From contig NZ_LT635783.1 of NCBI RefSeq assembly GCF_900128455.1, forward strand, positions 1,390,919 to 1,454,918: a stretch of DNA of 64,000 bases, in the 5' to 3' direction. A model generated the notes under the pieces. That model was not told the origin of the DNA and made no database searches. It saw only the letters and a list, made by a program, of their open reading frames with translations. Of this stretch, positions 8,291 to 16,699 are shown one piece after another (the first letter of the stretch is position 1; every line of letters begins with the position of its first letter). The stretch comes from Bacteroides mediterraneensis (lineage in GTDB: Bacteria > Bacteroidota > Bacteroidia > Bacteroidales > Bacteroidaceae). The translations under genes were made by a program, and so were the position numbers.

Positions 8291-8335
8291 AAAAAAGGAT
8301 GCTTATCTTGTGACTTGCTGCAAAGATAAGCATCC
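8291..8335 (-). terminator. Terminator hairpin that also contains the fur-type gene -7 box
   Basis: GGATGCTTATCTT (8297-8309) and AAGATAAGCATCC (8323-8335) form a perfect 13-bp stem with a 13-base loop; on the minus strand it is followed by six T residues and then the ATG of the Fur-family gene. It should terminate the upstream peptidase transcript. The exact -7 box TATCTTTG (8321-8328) is embedded in the 5' arm, so the regulator's own mRNA would begin after that arm. Confidence 0.75.
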
Positions 8336-8368
8336 ATTTTGGCAACCAGGTTGTTTTTCAGCCAGGTT

Positions 8369-9556
8369 TTATTCGTTCAGTCCCAGTTTTTTCTTCAGTT
8401 CCTTGGTCAAGGCATCCTTGTGCAGAAGAATATAGATGGTTTTGGCACGCACATAGCTTTCCGACATGTTCAGGTAGCCTCCGAAATCGTTCCGGTCGGT
8501 GCCCCAGGAATTCTTGGTAATATAGTATTTTGTGCCGTTCTGGTCTTTGGCAATGCCGGTGAGGTGCATCAGGTGGTCGTCGGTAGTGACAAAGGCCTCG
8601 TATCCTTTCTGACGGATTTCGGGTGTCACTTTCACTTCCGGACATGGGTATTCAAACTTGAAGGCCTCATCGAGTCTCTGTTTTGCATCCATGCTTTGCC
8701 AGCGGGCAAAGTCGGTATCTTTCAGGTCTTCGGTCTTTCTTGTTTCCGGATTGATGGCCACTCCGTGCTTGAAGGAGAATCCTTTTTCGCTGACATCGCC
8801 GTCCCAGCACACAGTATATCCGTTTTCCAAGGCATGGTCGGCGGCCTGCATCATCTCGTCGAGCGGCAGGTTGTACATCTTGGCATGCTCCCAGTTGTCC
8901 GGAATCTCCAGTTCAAATGCCTGATAGTAGGGCTGGTGGGTGAAGCTGGTCAGCATGACATAGTCTTCCGGATGGATGCCTAGGCTCTGCGCAAAGGATT
9001 GCGGAGTATATTCCTTGCCTTTGTAGGTGAACTTCTCAGGCAGTTCGCCCATGTAGATGTCGAACAGGCTCTGAATCAGTTTTTCGTATTCCGGGCTGCG
9101 CTGGCGCAGCTGGATGGCCTTTTCAGCAATGACTTCCATATAGGAGGCCAGCTCCTTGTGGTTGTGGGTCGGAGAGTGATAGTTGATGCCACTGTACACT
9201 TCTTCCGGCACGATACCTACCTGTGTGAAAGCTGTAAACCAGCTGGGTGAGATGCTCCCCTGACCGATATTGCCTTTTCCGTGACGCAGGTAATTGTCTT
9301 TCAGCTGGTTCATGTACTTCTGACGGACGATGTACATTTCCGAGAGATCGAATTCGCCTTTTCCCTGACGGAGGAGTTCGGCTTCGATGAATGAAGTGGT
9401 GGCAAAGCACCAGCAGGTGCCTGTGGCCGCCTGGTTCTTGACCGGAGTCACTTTCTGGTTGACGACGGTGGTAAATTGGTAGCCTTCGGCTTTAGGCTGT
9501 GCCTGAAGAGTGGCCGAGGCGAGCAGTAGGGCAGAGATAAATGTAATTGTTTTCAT
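8369..9556 (-). CDS. Secreted C1-family cysteine peptidase (bleomycin hydrolase/PepC type)
   Basis: 395 residues with a signal peptide (MKTITFISALLLASATLQAQ). The papain-like catalytic set is complete: oxyanion Gln in VKNQAATG, nucleophile Cys48 in GTCWCFATTSF, His in DDHLMHLTGIA and Asn in TKNSWGTD. The sequence around QKYMNQLKDNYLRHG and the length fit bleomycin hydrolase/aminopeptidase C, but the signal peptide makes this copy periplasmic or exported, unlike the cytosolic enzymes of other bacteria. It is read after the C69 dipeptidase gene, 31 bases apart, suggesting a two-gene unit for breaking down peptides outside the cytoplasm. A strong terminator follows. Confidence 0.9.
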   Translation of the reverse strand: MKTITFISALLLASATLQAQPKAEGYQFTTVVNQKVTPVKNQAATGTCWCFATTSFIEAELLRQGKGEFDLSEMYIVRQKYMNQLKDNYLRHGKGNIGQGSISPSWFTAFTQVGIVPEEVYSGINYHSPTHNHKELASYMEVIAEKAIQLRQRSPEYEKLIQSLFDIYMGELPEKFTYKGKEYTPQSFAQSLGIHPEDYVMLTSFTHQPYYQAFELEIPDNWEHAKMYNLPLDEMMQAADHALENGYTVCWDGDVSEKGFSFKHGVAINPETRKTEDLKDTDFARWQSMDAKQRLDEAFKFEYPCPEVKVTPEIRQKGYEAFVTTDDHLMHLTGIAKDQNGTKYYITKNSWGTDRNDFGGYLNMSESYVRAKTIYILLHKDALTKELKKKLGLNE

Positions 9557-9587
9557 ATTTTTATACGTTTCCAGCGAATTAGATGAA

Positions 9588-11186
9588 TTAGAATCCGAAA
9601 CGGTAATCGTTCCAGTATTTGGCAGTCATTTCGTCCCAGCGGAGTAGGGTGGCTCCGATGAAATCCTTTGTGTAATCAGTCAGATAGGCCTTGGCAGCGT
9701 CTTCTCCCTGATTCTTGACCAGTTCCGCATAACGCTGTTCCACCATCGGCAGTTCTTCCAGTCCTTTCCGTTCAAAGTGCATCTGGTTCTTTTCCATGAT
9801 TTTCCGGGCGTTTCCCCATCTCACGGTAGCCAGCTTGTTGGCCTGACGGTAATGCCACAGGGCCGCATCCAGACGGTAGCGGTGGTTGCCGCAAATTTTG
9901 AACATGGCGGGCAGGTCGGTCGTGCCGCAGAAGATGGGCACGCGTGGACTCTGTCCGGGGTTGTCCATGGCAAACCAGCAGACACCTCCTACGGCATCCG
10001 GGAGCCAGCTGCGCAACTGTATGACGGTGGAGTAGGCACATTGCGGAACAGCCACGTTCCGGTTGGCTGTGACACTTCCCTTTTGGAGGGCATTGTACAG
10101 CTGGACTTCATCAGTACGCATCCACGGGTTGGCACGCGGGCTGGTGATGGTGTCGGTCTTTCCGGTCTTCCGGTCCTTGACAGCTACTTTCAGATTCTTT
10201 GTTACGCTCCATTCTGTGCCTTCATACGTCTGTCGCAGGTAAGCCATTACGTCGGCATTGCTGATTTTCTTTTCCGGCTTCACGCTCAGGGGCAGTTCCT
10301 CATCGTCCATGCTGAGCTTGAGTGAAGGAGCCAGGGTACTTAAGATAAAGAATTCCCGGATGCTGAATGCCTGCATCTTTCCGAAATAGTTCGGGCCTCC
10401 ATAGGCTTTCCAGAACTTGAACGGTTCCTTTCCGTCCCACAGCTTGAGTTTCTTGGCTACGCTGAACACGTTTTCTGAGGCCATGTAATGGTCTGTATCT
10501 TTCAGGTGGAGTGTGCTGATACGGGAGATGTTGGCCGAAACTCCTACTTCATCGTCAGGAATACGGACGGCAGCCCATACACCGCCAACCTGGTCGGGAC
10601 CTTCGCCGAAGATTTCAAAGTGCCACACTTCCTTCGGGTCGGCAATGGTCAGACATTCTCCCGAATCACCATAGCCGTATTCCTTTACCAGCTTGCCCAT
10701 GAGCTGAATGGCCTCGCGGGCCGTGGTACAGCGTTGCAATGCCACGCGGGCCAGCTCTTCAATCATGAACATTCCTTTAGGGTTCCTCAGGGTATCCCGT
10801 CCGCTGATGGTGGTTTCCCCCATAGCCAGCTGTTTCTCGTTCAGACACGGGTAGGCCGTATCCAGAAAAGCGTAGGTATGTTTGGCTTGCGGAATCTGCC
10901 CTTTGACGGTCAGGTTGGTCTGGTCGTTGATCGATTCCGTGTGCATGCGTCCGTCGTAAATGTTCATTACCGTGTCGTTGGCAAAATCTGCCGCTGGTAC
11001 AATGTTCACCCACGTACGGTACCAGCTGTCGCAAGTGTGGCTCGTCATGACCGAACCGTCGGTTGAGGCCAGTTTTCCCACCATGATGCTCGTGCAGCAA
11101 TCCGGATCGCGCGGTAAGGTTTGCTGTGCGAAAGCAAGCTGGGAAAAGGTAACCCCGATAAAGAATAAAATGTTACTTATTTTCAT
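9588..11186 (-). CDS. Secreted C69-family dipeptidase
   Basis: 532 residues with a signal peptide (MKISNILFFIGVTFSQLAFA) followed by DCCTSIMVGKLASTDGSV, the N-terminal active-site segment of peptidase family C69 (an Ntn-hydrolase fold in which a Cys nucleophile, here Cys30 or Cys31, becomes catalytic). Other family phrases are SGECLTIADPKEVWHFEIFG and the C-terminal ATLLRWDEMTAKYWNDY. Expected function is hydrolysis of dipeptides in the periplasm. It is first in a probable operon with the C1 peptidase. A -7 box TATCTTTG lies at 11215-11222, about 30 bases before the start codon. Confidence 0.9.
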   Translation of the reverse strand: MKISNILFFIGVTFSQLAFAQQTLPRDPDCCTSIMVGKLASTDGSVMTSHTCDSWYRTWVNIVPAADFANDTVMNIYDGRMHTESINDQTNLTVKGQIPQAKHTYAFLDTAYPCLNEKQLAMGETTISGRDTLRNPKGMFMIEELARVALQRCTTAREAIQLMGKLVKEYGYGDSGECLTIADPKEVWHFEIFGEGPDQVGGVWAAVRIPDDEVGVSANISRISTLHLKDTDHYMASENVFSVAKKLKLWDGKEPFKFWKAYGGPNYFGKMQAFSIREFFILSTLAPSLKLSMDDEELPLSVKPEKKISNADVMAYLRQTYEGTEWSVTKNLKVAVKDRKTGKTDTITSPRANPWMRTDEVQLYNALQKGSVTANRNVAVPQCAYSTVIQLRSWLPDAVGGVCWFAMDNPGQSPRVPIFCGTTDLPAMFKICGNHRYRLDAALWHYRQANKLATVRWGNARKIMEKNQMHFERKGLEELPMVEQRYAELVKNQGEDAAKAYLTDYTKDFIGATLLRWDEMTAKYWNDYRFGF

Positions 11187-11214
11187 GTTTTCGTATTAAA
11201 ATGATATTTGTTTG

Positions 11215-11222
11215 CAAAGATA
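11215..11222 (-). promoter_or_regulatory. -7 box of the C69/C1 peptidase operon
   Basis: The minus strand has an exact TATCTTTG, 28 bases upstream of the C69 start at 11186. The -33 region is pyrimidine-rich without a clear TTTG. Confidence 0.5.
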
Positions 11223-11342
11223 GTAAAAAAGGAGAAAAAGGGATAAGGATATTCTTCGTAAAATGGTTGAAGAATGATAGGTCTCCCTGAGTTTTCTTCT
11301 TGGCGACTTAGAAAAGAATGTACAGCACAGGCATAAAATTAT

Positions 11343-11408
11343 CTCATCACGAACGAGTCGAGACCTCATCACGTTCGTGCGGGGATCTCGTCACGAACGT
11401 GATGAGGT
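11343..11408. repeat. Three-unit 22-bp palindromic array
   Basis: Three consecutive 22-bp units begin CTCATCAC (11343), CTCATCAC (11365) and CTCGTCAC (11387). Each carries a CACGnnCGnG palindrome-like core (CACGAACGAG, CACGTTCGTG, CACGAACGTG). Units two and three together form a perfect 16-bp inverted repeat (11364-11379 with 11392-11407) around a 12-base loop. The array lies between the C69 start region and the rng terminator. No protein or RNA family was recognised for it. Confidence 0.8.
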
Positions 11409-11450
11409 AATTTCGTGTTGGAGTTTCTGAATGAAGAAAGGTAGGGATAC

Positions 11451-11487
11451 AAAAAAGGCCGTCTTCGTTTCTCACGATGACGGCCTT
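11451..11487 (-). terminator. Intrinsic terminator of rng
   Basis: AAGGCCGTC (11455-11463) pairs with GACGGCCTT (11479-11487); on the minus strand the stem is followed by six T residues, immediately after the rng stop codon. Confidence 0.85.
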
Positions 11488-11491
11488 CTGA

Positions 11492-13066
11492 TTATTTGAT
11501 TTCAAATTCTTCTTTCATATCCATTTCCTGGTTGTGTACGTCAAAGAATTTATACTGTAAAAAAGCCAGGTTCTGGTTCGGAACGATTTTGATGCCGAAT
11601 CCATACTTCATCTGCCATTTGCGTTTCAGGGACATGAATCCCTGATTGACGTAGGCAGCTACGTAAGGATGGATATGCAAGGTGAATTTCTTCACTTTCA
11701 GCTTGTTGACCAGGTAATCAATCTTACTTTCCAACGTATCGGTAAACAGGATGGAAGGTTTGATTTTCCCCTTTCCGAAACAAACGGGGCAGTCTTCATC
11801 GGTAGTGACATCCATGGCCGGACGTACCCGCTGGCGCGTGATTTGCATCAGTCCGAATTTGCTCAAAGGAAGGATGTTGTGTTTGGCCCGGTCTTTCTGC
11901 ATGTTCTGGCACATGCGTTCATAAAGTTTTTGCCGGTTTTCTGCCAGGTTCATATCGATGAAGTCCACCACAATGATTCCGCCCATATCTCTCAACCGGA
12001 GCTGGCGTGCCAACTCATCGGCTGCGCCCAAGTTCACATCGAGTGCGTTTGCCTCTTGTCCGTTGGTCGATTTGGAGCGGTTTCCACTGTTTACGTCCAC
12101 CACGTGGAGTGCTTCGGTATGTTCGATAATCAGGTAAGCCCCGCTTTTGTAGGAAACGGTCTTTCCGAAAGAGGACTTGATTTGCTTGGTGATACCGAAA
12201 TTATCGAAAATAGGAAGCTGGCCGGTGTAGCGTTTTACGATGCCTGCCCGTTCGGGGGCAATGAGCGCCACATAATCTTTTACTTCGTTATAAACGGTTT
12301 CGTCGTTTACGTAAATGTTCTCGTACGACGGGTTGAACAAGTCGCGCAGCATGGCTACGGTGCGGCTTGTCTCCTCATAAACCAATGAGGGCAGTTTGGT
12401 GGCCTTCTGTACTTTCGTGATGGTTTCTTCCCAATGTTTCAGCAAGACTTTCAGTTCCGCATCCAGCTCTGCCACCCGTTTGCCTTCGGCCACGGTACGT
12501 ACAATCACGCCGAAATTTTTGGGCTTGATGCTTTGTAGCAGCTGTTTGAGGCGAGCTCTTTCCTCGCTGGATTTAATTTTTTGTGAGACGGATACCTTGT
12601 CGTTGAAAGGAATCAGTACCAGATAGCGTCCGGCGAACGACAATTCGCAGGTCAGGCGCGGCCCTTTTGTGGAAATGGGCTCCTTGACAATCTGCACGAT
12701 GACCTCTTGTCCCTGCTGGAGTACACTGGAAATGGTTCCGTCCTTGTCAATGTCGGGAAGCATGGAGGCTTTCGACATGGGATAAAGTTTTTTCCGGTCA
12801 CTGATGACTTGCTTGAGGTATTTCTGGTAAGAATGGAATTGTGGTCCCAAGTCTAAATAGTGGAGAAAAGCGTCTTTCTCAAAGCCTACATCTACGAAAC
12901 AGGCGTTGAGGCCGGGCATGAGTTTCCGGACTTTCCCTACGTACATGTTGCCGACAGAGAACGAAAGGTTGCGTTCTTCTTTTTGGAATTCTACCAAGTT
13001 CTTATCTTCCATGAGGGCGATAGAAATTTCCTTGGGCTGTACGTCTACTACTAATTCGCTTGTCAC
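11492..13066 (-). CDS. rng: Ribonuclease G/E family endoribonuclease
   Basis: 524 residues, the length of RNase G-type enzymes lacking the long C-terminal scaffold of RNase E. The start MTSELVVDVQPKEISIALMED is the family N-terminus, followed by an S1 domain (VGNMYVGKVRKLMPGLNACFVDVG, residues about 35-130). The catalytic core is seen in HVVDVNSGNRS and GGIIVVDFIDM, which carry the Mg-binding Asp residues, and the zinc-link CPVCFGKGK. It should act in rRNA maturation and mRNA decay. It is read after HU and the bS22-like gene on the same strand. Confidence 0.95.
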   Translation of the reverse strand: MTSELVVDVQPKEISIALMEDKNLVEFQKEERNLSFSVGNMYVGKVRKLMPGLNACFVDVGFEKDAFLHYLDLGPQFHSYQKYLKQVISDRKKLYPMSKASMLPDIDKDGTISSVLQQGQEVIVQIVKEPISTKGPRLTCELSFAGRYLVLIPFNDKVSVSQKIKSSEERARLKQLLQSIKPKNFGVIVRTVAEGKRVAELDAELKVLLKHWEETITKVQKATKLPSLVYEETSRTVAMLRDLFNPSYENIYVNDETVYNEVKDYVALIAPERAGIVKRYTGQLPIFDNFGITKQIKSSFGKTVSYKSGAYLIIEHTEALHVVDVNSGNRSKSTNGQEANALDVNLGAADELARQLRLRDMGGIIVVDFIDMNLAENRQKLYERMCQNMQKDRAKHNILPLSKFGLMQITRQRVRPAMDVTTDEDCPVCFGKGKIKPSILFTDTLESKIDYLVNKLKVKKFTLHIHPYVAAYVNQGFMSLKRKWQMKYGFGIKIVPNQNLAFLQYKFFDVHNQEMDMKEEFEIK

Positions 13067-13179
13067 TTTTTGCTTGGTTTTTTGTTTCTAATGGATTGCT
13101 AATTACACAAAGAACAAACCTGAAAGACTTTGTTTAGCTTTGCAAGTTTGTTCTTTATTGAAGTCGGACAGACTAACAA

Positions 13180-13272
13180 TTATTTTTTGCTTTTATGTCT
13201 GTTCTTTCTCAGTCTTTTTTTACGTTTGTGAGTAGACATTTTATGTCTTTTTCTTTTCTTTCCGCTTGGCAT
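13180..13272 (-). CDS. Tiny basic protein of the AURKAIP1/COX24 (bS22-like) type
   Basis: A 30-residue ORF translated by hand: it begins MPSGKKRKRHKMSTHKRKK and ends RHKSKK, almost entirely Lys, Arg and His. The KRHKMxTHKRKKRLRKNRHK core is what I recall of the AURKAIP1/COX24-domain mini-proteins of Bacteroidetes, related to the small ribosomal protein bS22 of actinobacteria and the mitochondrial small-subunit protein AURKAIP1. It probably binds the 30S subunit; this is from family knowledge. It sits 36 bases downstream of HU and about 110 bases upstream of rng. It is short enough to be missed by gene callers. Confidence 0.85.
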   Translation of the reverse strand: MPSGKKRKRHKMSTHKRKKRLRKNRHKSKK

Positions 13273-13308
13273 AGCTTCAAAATTTTATGGGTTAATACTA
13301 AATGTTAA

Positions 13309-13584
13309 TTATTTTTTTACTGATAGAGTAAATGTTTTTGCAGGTTTAAATGCCGGAATGTTGTGCTCCGGAATGATGATAGTTGTATTTTTAGAAATGT
13401 TACGAGCAGTCTTCTGCGCTCTTTTCTTCACAATGAAACTACCGAAACCGCGGAGATAGACATTTTCATCTTTCGACAAAGATTCTTTAACTGATCCCAT
13501 GAACGCCTCAAGGGTTGCCAATACTGTTGCCTTGTCAATTCCTGTGTTTTTGGCAATTTCGTTTACAATATCTGCTTTAGTCAT
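13309..13584 (-). CDS. HU/IHF-family DNA-binding protein
   Basis: 91 residues with the complete HU fold: MTKADIVNEIAKNTGIDKATV as the helical dimerisation part, YLRGFGSFIVKKR as the conserved 'GFGxFxxxxR' turn, and ARNISKNTTIIIPEHNIPAFKP as the DNA-bending arm with the intercalating Pro. It packs or bends DNA in the nucleoid. The -7 box TATATTTG at 13630-13637 lies about 46 bases upstream of its start. The downstream bS22-like and rng genes may be co-transcribed. Confidence 0.95.
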   Translation of the reverse strand: MTKADIVNEIAKNTGIDKATVLATLEAFMGSVKESLSKDENVYLRGFGSFIVKKRAQKTARNISKNTTIIIPEHNIPAFKPAKTFTLSVKK

Positions 13585-13629
13585 TTCGCTAATAATTATT
13601 GTTATACGTTATCTTAATTTTTTGGACTG

Positions 13630-13637
13630 CAAATATA
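13630..13637 (-). promoter_or_regulatory. -7 box of the HU gene
   Basis: Exact minus-strand TATATTTG 46 bases before the HU start codon, in the divergent HU/mutY gap. Confidence 0.6.
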
Positions 13638-13763
13638 TAGCTTTTCTGTTTCTTTTGGAAATATATCGGGAATATTTTTTTTGAAAAGTCGTGCTTTTTG
13701 AGGGTTTTATTCCTTTTTGAAGGCAGTCTGGGGCCGTTTGCTGTGTATGTCGGGGAAATGTAT

Positions 13764-13771
13764 TATTTTTG
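13764..13771 (+). promoter_or_regulatory. -7 box of mutY
   Basis: TATTTTTG, with a TTTG at 13737-13740 (spacer 23, slightly long). Transcription would start at roughly 13777-13780, which rules out the TTG at 13769 as a start codon and leaves the ATG at 13790 with a very short leader. Confidence 0.5.
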
Positions 13772-13789
13772 CAGGCAAATATGCAGCGA

Positions 13790-14872
13790 ATGAGTTTTTT
13801 TGCAGATAAGATAATAGATTGGTACAAGGAAAACAAACGGGATTTGCCTTGGAGGGACACAAAAGACCCTTATAAAATATGGATATCGGAAATCATTCTT
13901 CAGCAGACCCGGGTCGTGCAGGGATATGATTACTATTGCCGTTTCATGACACATTTTCCGGATGTGAACACGTTGGCGCATGCATCGGAAGATGAGGTGA
14001 TGAAATGCTGGCAGGGGCTGGGGTATTATTCTCGTGCCCGCAACCTGCATACGGCGGCCAAAATGATTGCGGAAAAAGGTTGTTTCCCTACGACGTATGA
14101 AGAGGTGAGAGCCTTGAAGGGAGTAGGAGATTATACGGCGGCGGCTATCTGTTCTTTTGCATACGATTTGCCATATTCGGTAGTTGACGGCAATGTGTAT
14201 CGGGTATTGTCGCGCTGGATGGGGGTTGAAGACCCGATTGATACCGGTGCTGGCAAGAAGTTGTTTGCTTCTCTGGCAGATGAGATGATGGACAAATCAC
14301 GTCCGGCCTTGTACAATCAGGCCATCATGGATTTCGGAGCCTTGCAGTGCGTACCGTCATCGCCCTCGTGCCTGTTTTGTCCGCTGGCGGACAGTTGTGT
14401 GGCCTTACAGAAGAATTTGGTAGACAAGCTTCCACGGAAAGAACGGAAAACAAAGGTACTCGACCGCTATTTCTCATATATTTACGTGCGTGCAGGCGTA
14501 TATACCTATATAAAGAAGCGGGCAGCGGGCGATATCTGGCAAAATCTGTATGAGTTTCCACTGATTGAAACGCCGGGTGAGGTGGGGGAGGAAGCAATCC
14601 TGGGCCTTCCGGAATTTCATCATCTGCTGGGCGGTCATGACATTCAATCCTTCCGGATGGTATCACCTGAAATCAAGCATGTGCTCTCGCATCGGGTCAT
14701 TCATGCCAAGTGTTATGAAGTGGTGCTGGCGGAGGAAAATGTGACACTTCCTGGTTTTCAGCGGATTCAAATTGACGATTTTCATAATTTCCCGGTATCG
14801 CGCTTGATATCTCGTTTTTTTTCGTTACTTTTGAAACCAAATCATAAAAAACAGAATCATGTCATTGAATAA
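13790..14872 (+). CDS. mutY: A/G-specific adenine glycosylase
   Basis: 360 residues from ATG 13790 (MSFFADKIIDWYKENKRDLPW). The helix-hairpin-helix and catalytic region are clear: SEIILQQTRV carries the catalytic Glu, LKGVGDYTAAAICSFAY is the hairpin, and VVDGNVYRVLSR carries the catalytic Asp. The iron-sulfur loop CVPSSPSCLFCPLADSC has the four Cys residues. The C-terminal NUDIX-like domain that reads 8-oxoG follows. It removes adenine opposite 8-oxoguanine. ATG 13781 is possible but would give an almost leaderless mRNA. The 3' end overlaps ssb by 14 bases. Confidence 0.95.
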   Translation: MSFFADKIIDWYKENKRDLPWRDTKDPYKIWISEIILQQTRVVQGYDYYCRFMTHFPDVNTLAHASEDEVMKCWQGLGYYSRARNLHTAAKMIAEKGCFPTTYEEVRALKGVGDYTAAAICSFAYDLPYSVVDGNVYRVLSRWMGVEDPIDTGAGKKLFASLADEMMDKSRPALYNQAIMDFGALQCVPSSPSCLFCPLADSCVALQKNLVDKLPRKERKTKVLDRYFSYIYVRAGVYTYIKKRAAGDIWQNLYEFPLIETPGEVGEEAILGLPEFHHLLGGHDIQSFRMVSPEIKHVLSHRVIHAKCYEVVLAEENVTLPGFQRIQIDDFHNFPVSRLISRFFSLLLKPNHKKQNHVIE

Positions 14873-15290
14873 AGTACAATTGATTGGAAATGTGGGAAAA
14901 GATCCCGAAGTGAGATATTTGGACAGTGGTGTGGCCGTAGCTACTTTCCCGTTGGCTACTACAGACCGTGCTTATACGCTGGCCAATGGTACCCAGGTGC
15001 CGGAGCGTACGGAATGGCATAACATCGTGTTGTGGCGTGGACTGGCAGAAACTGCCGAAAAATATGTGCACAAAGGAGACAAGTTATATATTGAAGGGAA
15101 AATCCGTTCTCGTTCGTACGACGACCAGAACGGGGTGAAACGTTATGTGACGGAAATTTTCGGCGACAATATGGAGATGCTGACTCCGCGCAGTGTGCAG
15201 TCTGCTGCTTCGGTGCAGTCTCAGGCAGCTCCCGCGGCTACGGCTTCTGCTCAGCCGGAAAGTAACCCTTCGGATGATTTGCCGTTCTGA
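14859..15290 (+). CDS. ssb: Single-stranded DNA-binding protein
   Basis: 143 residues: an OB fold (MSLNKVQLIGNVGKDPEVRY, TEWHNIVLWRGLAETAEKY, GKIRSRSYDDQNG, TEIFGDNMEML), a Gln/Ala/Ser-rich linker and the acidic tail SDDLPF that recruits repair and replication partners. The start codon lies inside the end of mutY, so translation is probably coupled to it. gldE follows after 42 bases. Confidence 0.96.
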   Translation: MSLNKVQLIGNVGKDPEVRYLDSGVAVATFPLATTDRAYTLANGTQVPERTEWHNIVLWRGLAETAEKYVHKGDKLYIEGKIRSRSYDDQNGVKRYVTEIFGDNMEMLTPRSVQSAASVQSQAAPAATASAQPESNPSDDLPF

Positions 15291-15332
15291 TATTCAGGCG
15301 GTCACTTTAATTAAAAATAGGAATATTATAGG

Positions 15333-16697
15333 ATGGATCCTGACTCGTGTTTGCTCCGCTTGTCGGAGCTATGTGACGGAATAACCGTAATGCCCCTTTC
15401 ATTAGGGGCAGCTTTTGCTTTGTTTCTGGCCCTCGTGCTGTTGTATGTATCGGGCTTTGTTTCAGCTTCTGAAATCGCTTTTTTTTCGCTTTCCCCTTCC
15501 GATTTGAATGAGATTGAAGAGGAAAATCATCCTTCTGACGCCAAAATCAAGGGGCTTTTGGATGATTCTGAACGTCTGCTGGCTACCATTCTGATTTCGA
15601 ATAACTTTGTCAATGTGACGATTATCATGCTGTTGAACTATGTGTTTGCCAGTGTGATAGATTTCGGTCAGGCAAAAATTCTGGAATTTCTGATTGTCAC
15701 GGTGGTGCTGACATTTTTGCTGCTGTTGTTTGGGGAGATTATGCCTAAAATTTATTCGGCCCAGCACACCCTGCCTTTTGCCCGCAAGGCGGCGCCGGTC
15801 ATTACGGTGCTGCGGACGGCGTTTTGGCCGGTTTCTTCCCTGCTGGTCCGCTCTTCTTTTTTTATCAATCGTTTTTCTCAGAAGAAATCACGGAACTTGT
15901 CGGTGAATGAGCTTTCTCAGGCATTGGAACTGACCGATATTCAGGATACTTCGGAAGAAAGCAATATGTTGGAAGGTATCATCCGCTTTGGGGAAGAAAC
16001 GGCCAAGGAGGTGATGACTTCCCGCTTGGATATTGTGGATTTGGACATTGAGTCGTCTTTTTCGGAGGTATTGAAGTGTATCAATGAAAATGGGTATTCA
16101 CGTATTCCTGTATATGAGGAAACGCGCGACTGTATCAAAGGTATTTTGTATATCAAGGATTTGCTTCCTTATCTGGACAGAGGGGATGATTTCAAGTGGC
16201 AGAACCTGATTCGTCCGGCCTTGTTCGTTCCAGAGAATAAGATGATAGGTGACTTGTTGCGTGATTTTCAGGCCAACAAGATTCATATTGCAGTGGTAGT
16301 GGATGAGTTTGGCGGTACTTCGGGTATTGTCACCATGGAGGACATTATCGAGGAGATTGTGGGAGAAATCAATGATGAGTATGATGAGGAGGAACATTCC
16401 TATGTGAAGCTGACGGAGAATGTCTATGTGTTTGAGGGGAAGACTTTGCTTTCCGACTTCTATAAGATTATCAAGGACAGTGAAGATGTGTTCGACAAAG
16501 TTTCAGGGGATGCCGATTCGCTGGCGGGGTTGCTGCTGGAGCTGAAAGGTGAATTTCCGGCATTGCATGAAATCATCAATTATATGAATTACCGTTTTGA
16601 AATTCTGGAAATGAATTCACGGCGTATCCTGAAAGTCAAAGTAACCATATTGCCTTCTGCGCCAGAGGAGGACAAAGTCGACAAAGAGAAAAAATAA
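15333..16697 (+). CDS. gldE: GldE, CNNM/CorC-type membrane protein with CBS domains
   Basis: 454 residues. The N-terminal third is a DUF21/CNNM transmembrane region (LALVLLYVSGFVSASEIAFFS, with the motif SASEIAFFSLSPSDL), then a CBS-domain pair (ETAKEVMTSRLDIVDLD, GILYIKDLLPYLD, HIAVVVDEFGGTSGIVTMED) and a C-terminal CorC_HlyC domain (VYVFEGKTLLSDFYKI). This is the protein named GldE in gliding Bacteroidetes and conserved in non-gliding gut species, placed as here after ssb. Divalent-cation transport is inferred from the CNNM family. It overlaps nothing and leads directly into the next gene, 2 bases away. Confidence 0.88.
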   Translation: MDPDSCLLRLSELCDGITVMPLSLGAAFALFLALVLLYVSGFVSASEIAFFSLSPSDLNEIEEENHPSDAKIKGLLDDSERLLATILISNNFVNVTIIMLLNYVFASVIDFGQAKILEFLIVTVVLTFLLLLFGEIMPKIYSAQHTLPFARKAAPVITVLRTAFWPVSSLLVRSSFFINRFSQKKSRNLSVNELSQALELTDIQDTSEESNMLEGIIRFGEETAKEVMTSRLDIVDLDIESSFSEVLKCINENGYSRIPVYEETRDCIKGILYIKDLLPYLDRGDDFKWQNLIRPALFVPENKMIGDLLRDFQANKIHIAVVVDEFGGTSGIVTMEDIIEEIVGEINDEYDEEEHSYVKLTENVYVFEGKTLLSDFYKIIKDSEDVFDKVSGDADSLAGLLLELKGEFPALHEIINYMNYRFEILEMNSRRILKVKVTILPSAPEEDKVDKEKK

Positions 16698-16699
16698 CT

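Noticed and set aside
8297..8335. Fur-box operator for autoregulation
   Set aside because: The inverted repeat arms are 13 bases apart, too far for a 7-1-7 Fur-type box, and the T tract fits a terminator better.
13769..13789. Upstream TTG and ATG starts for mutY
   Set aside because: The TTG lies inside the -7 box and the ATG at 13781 would be nearly leaderless; homology starts near 13790.
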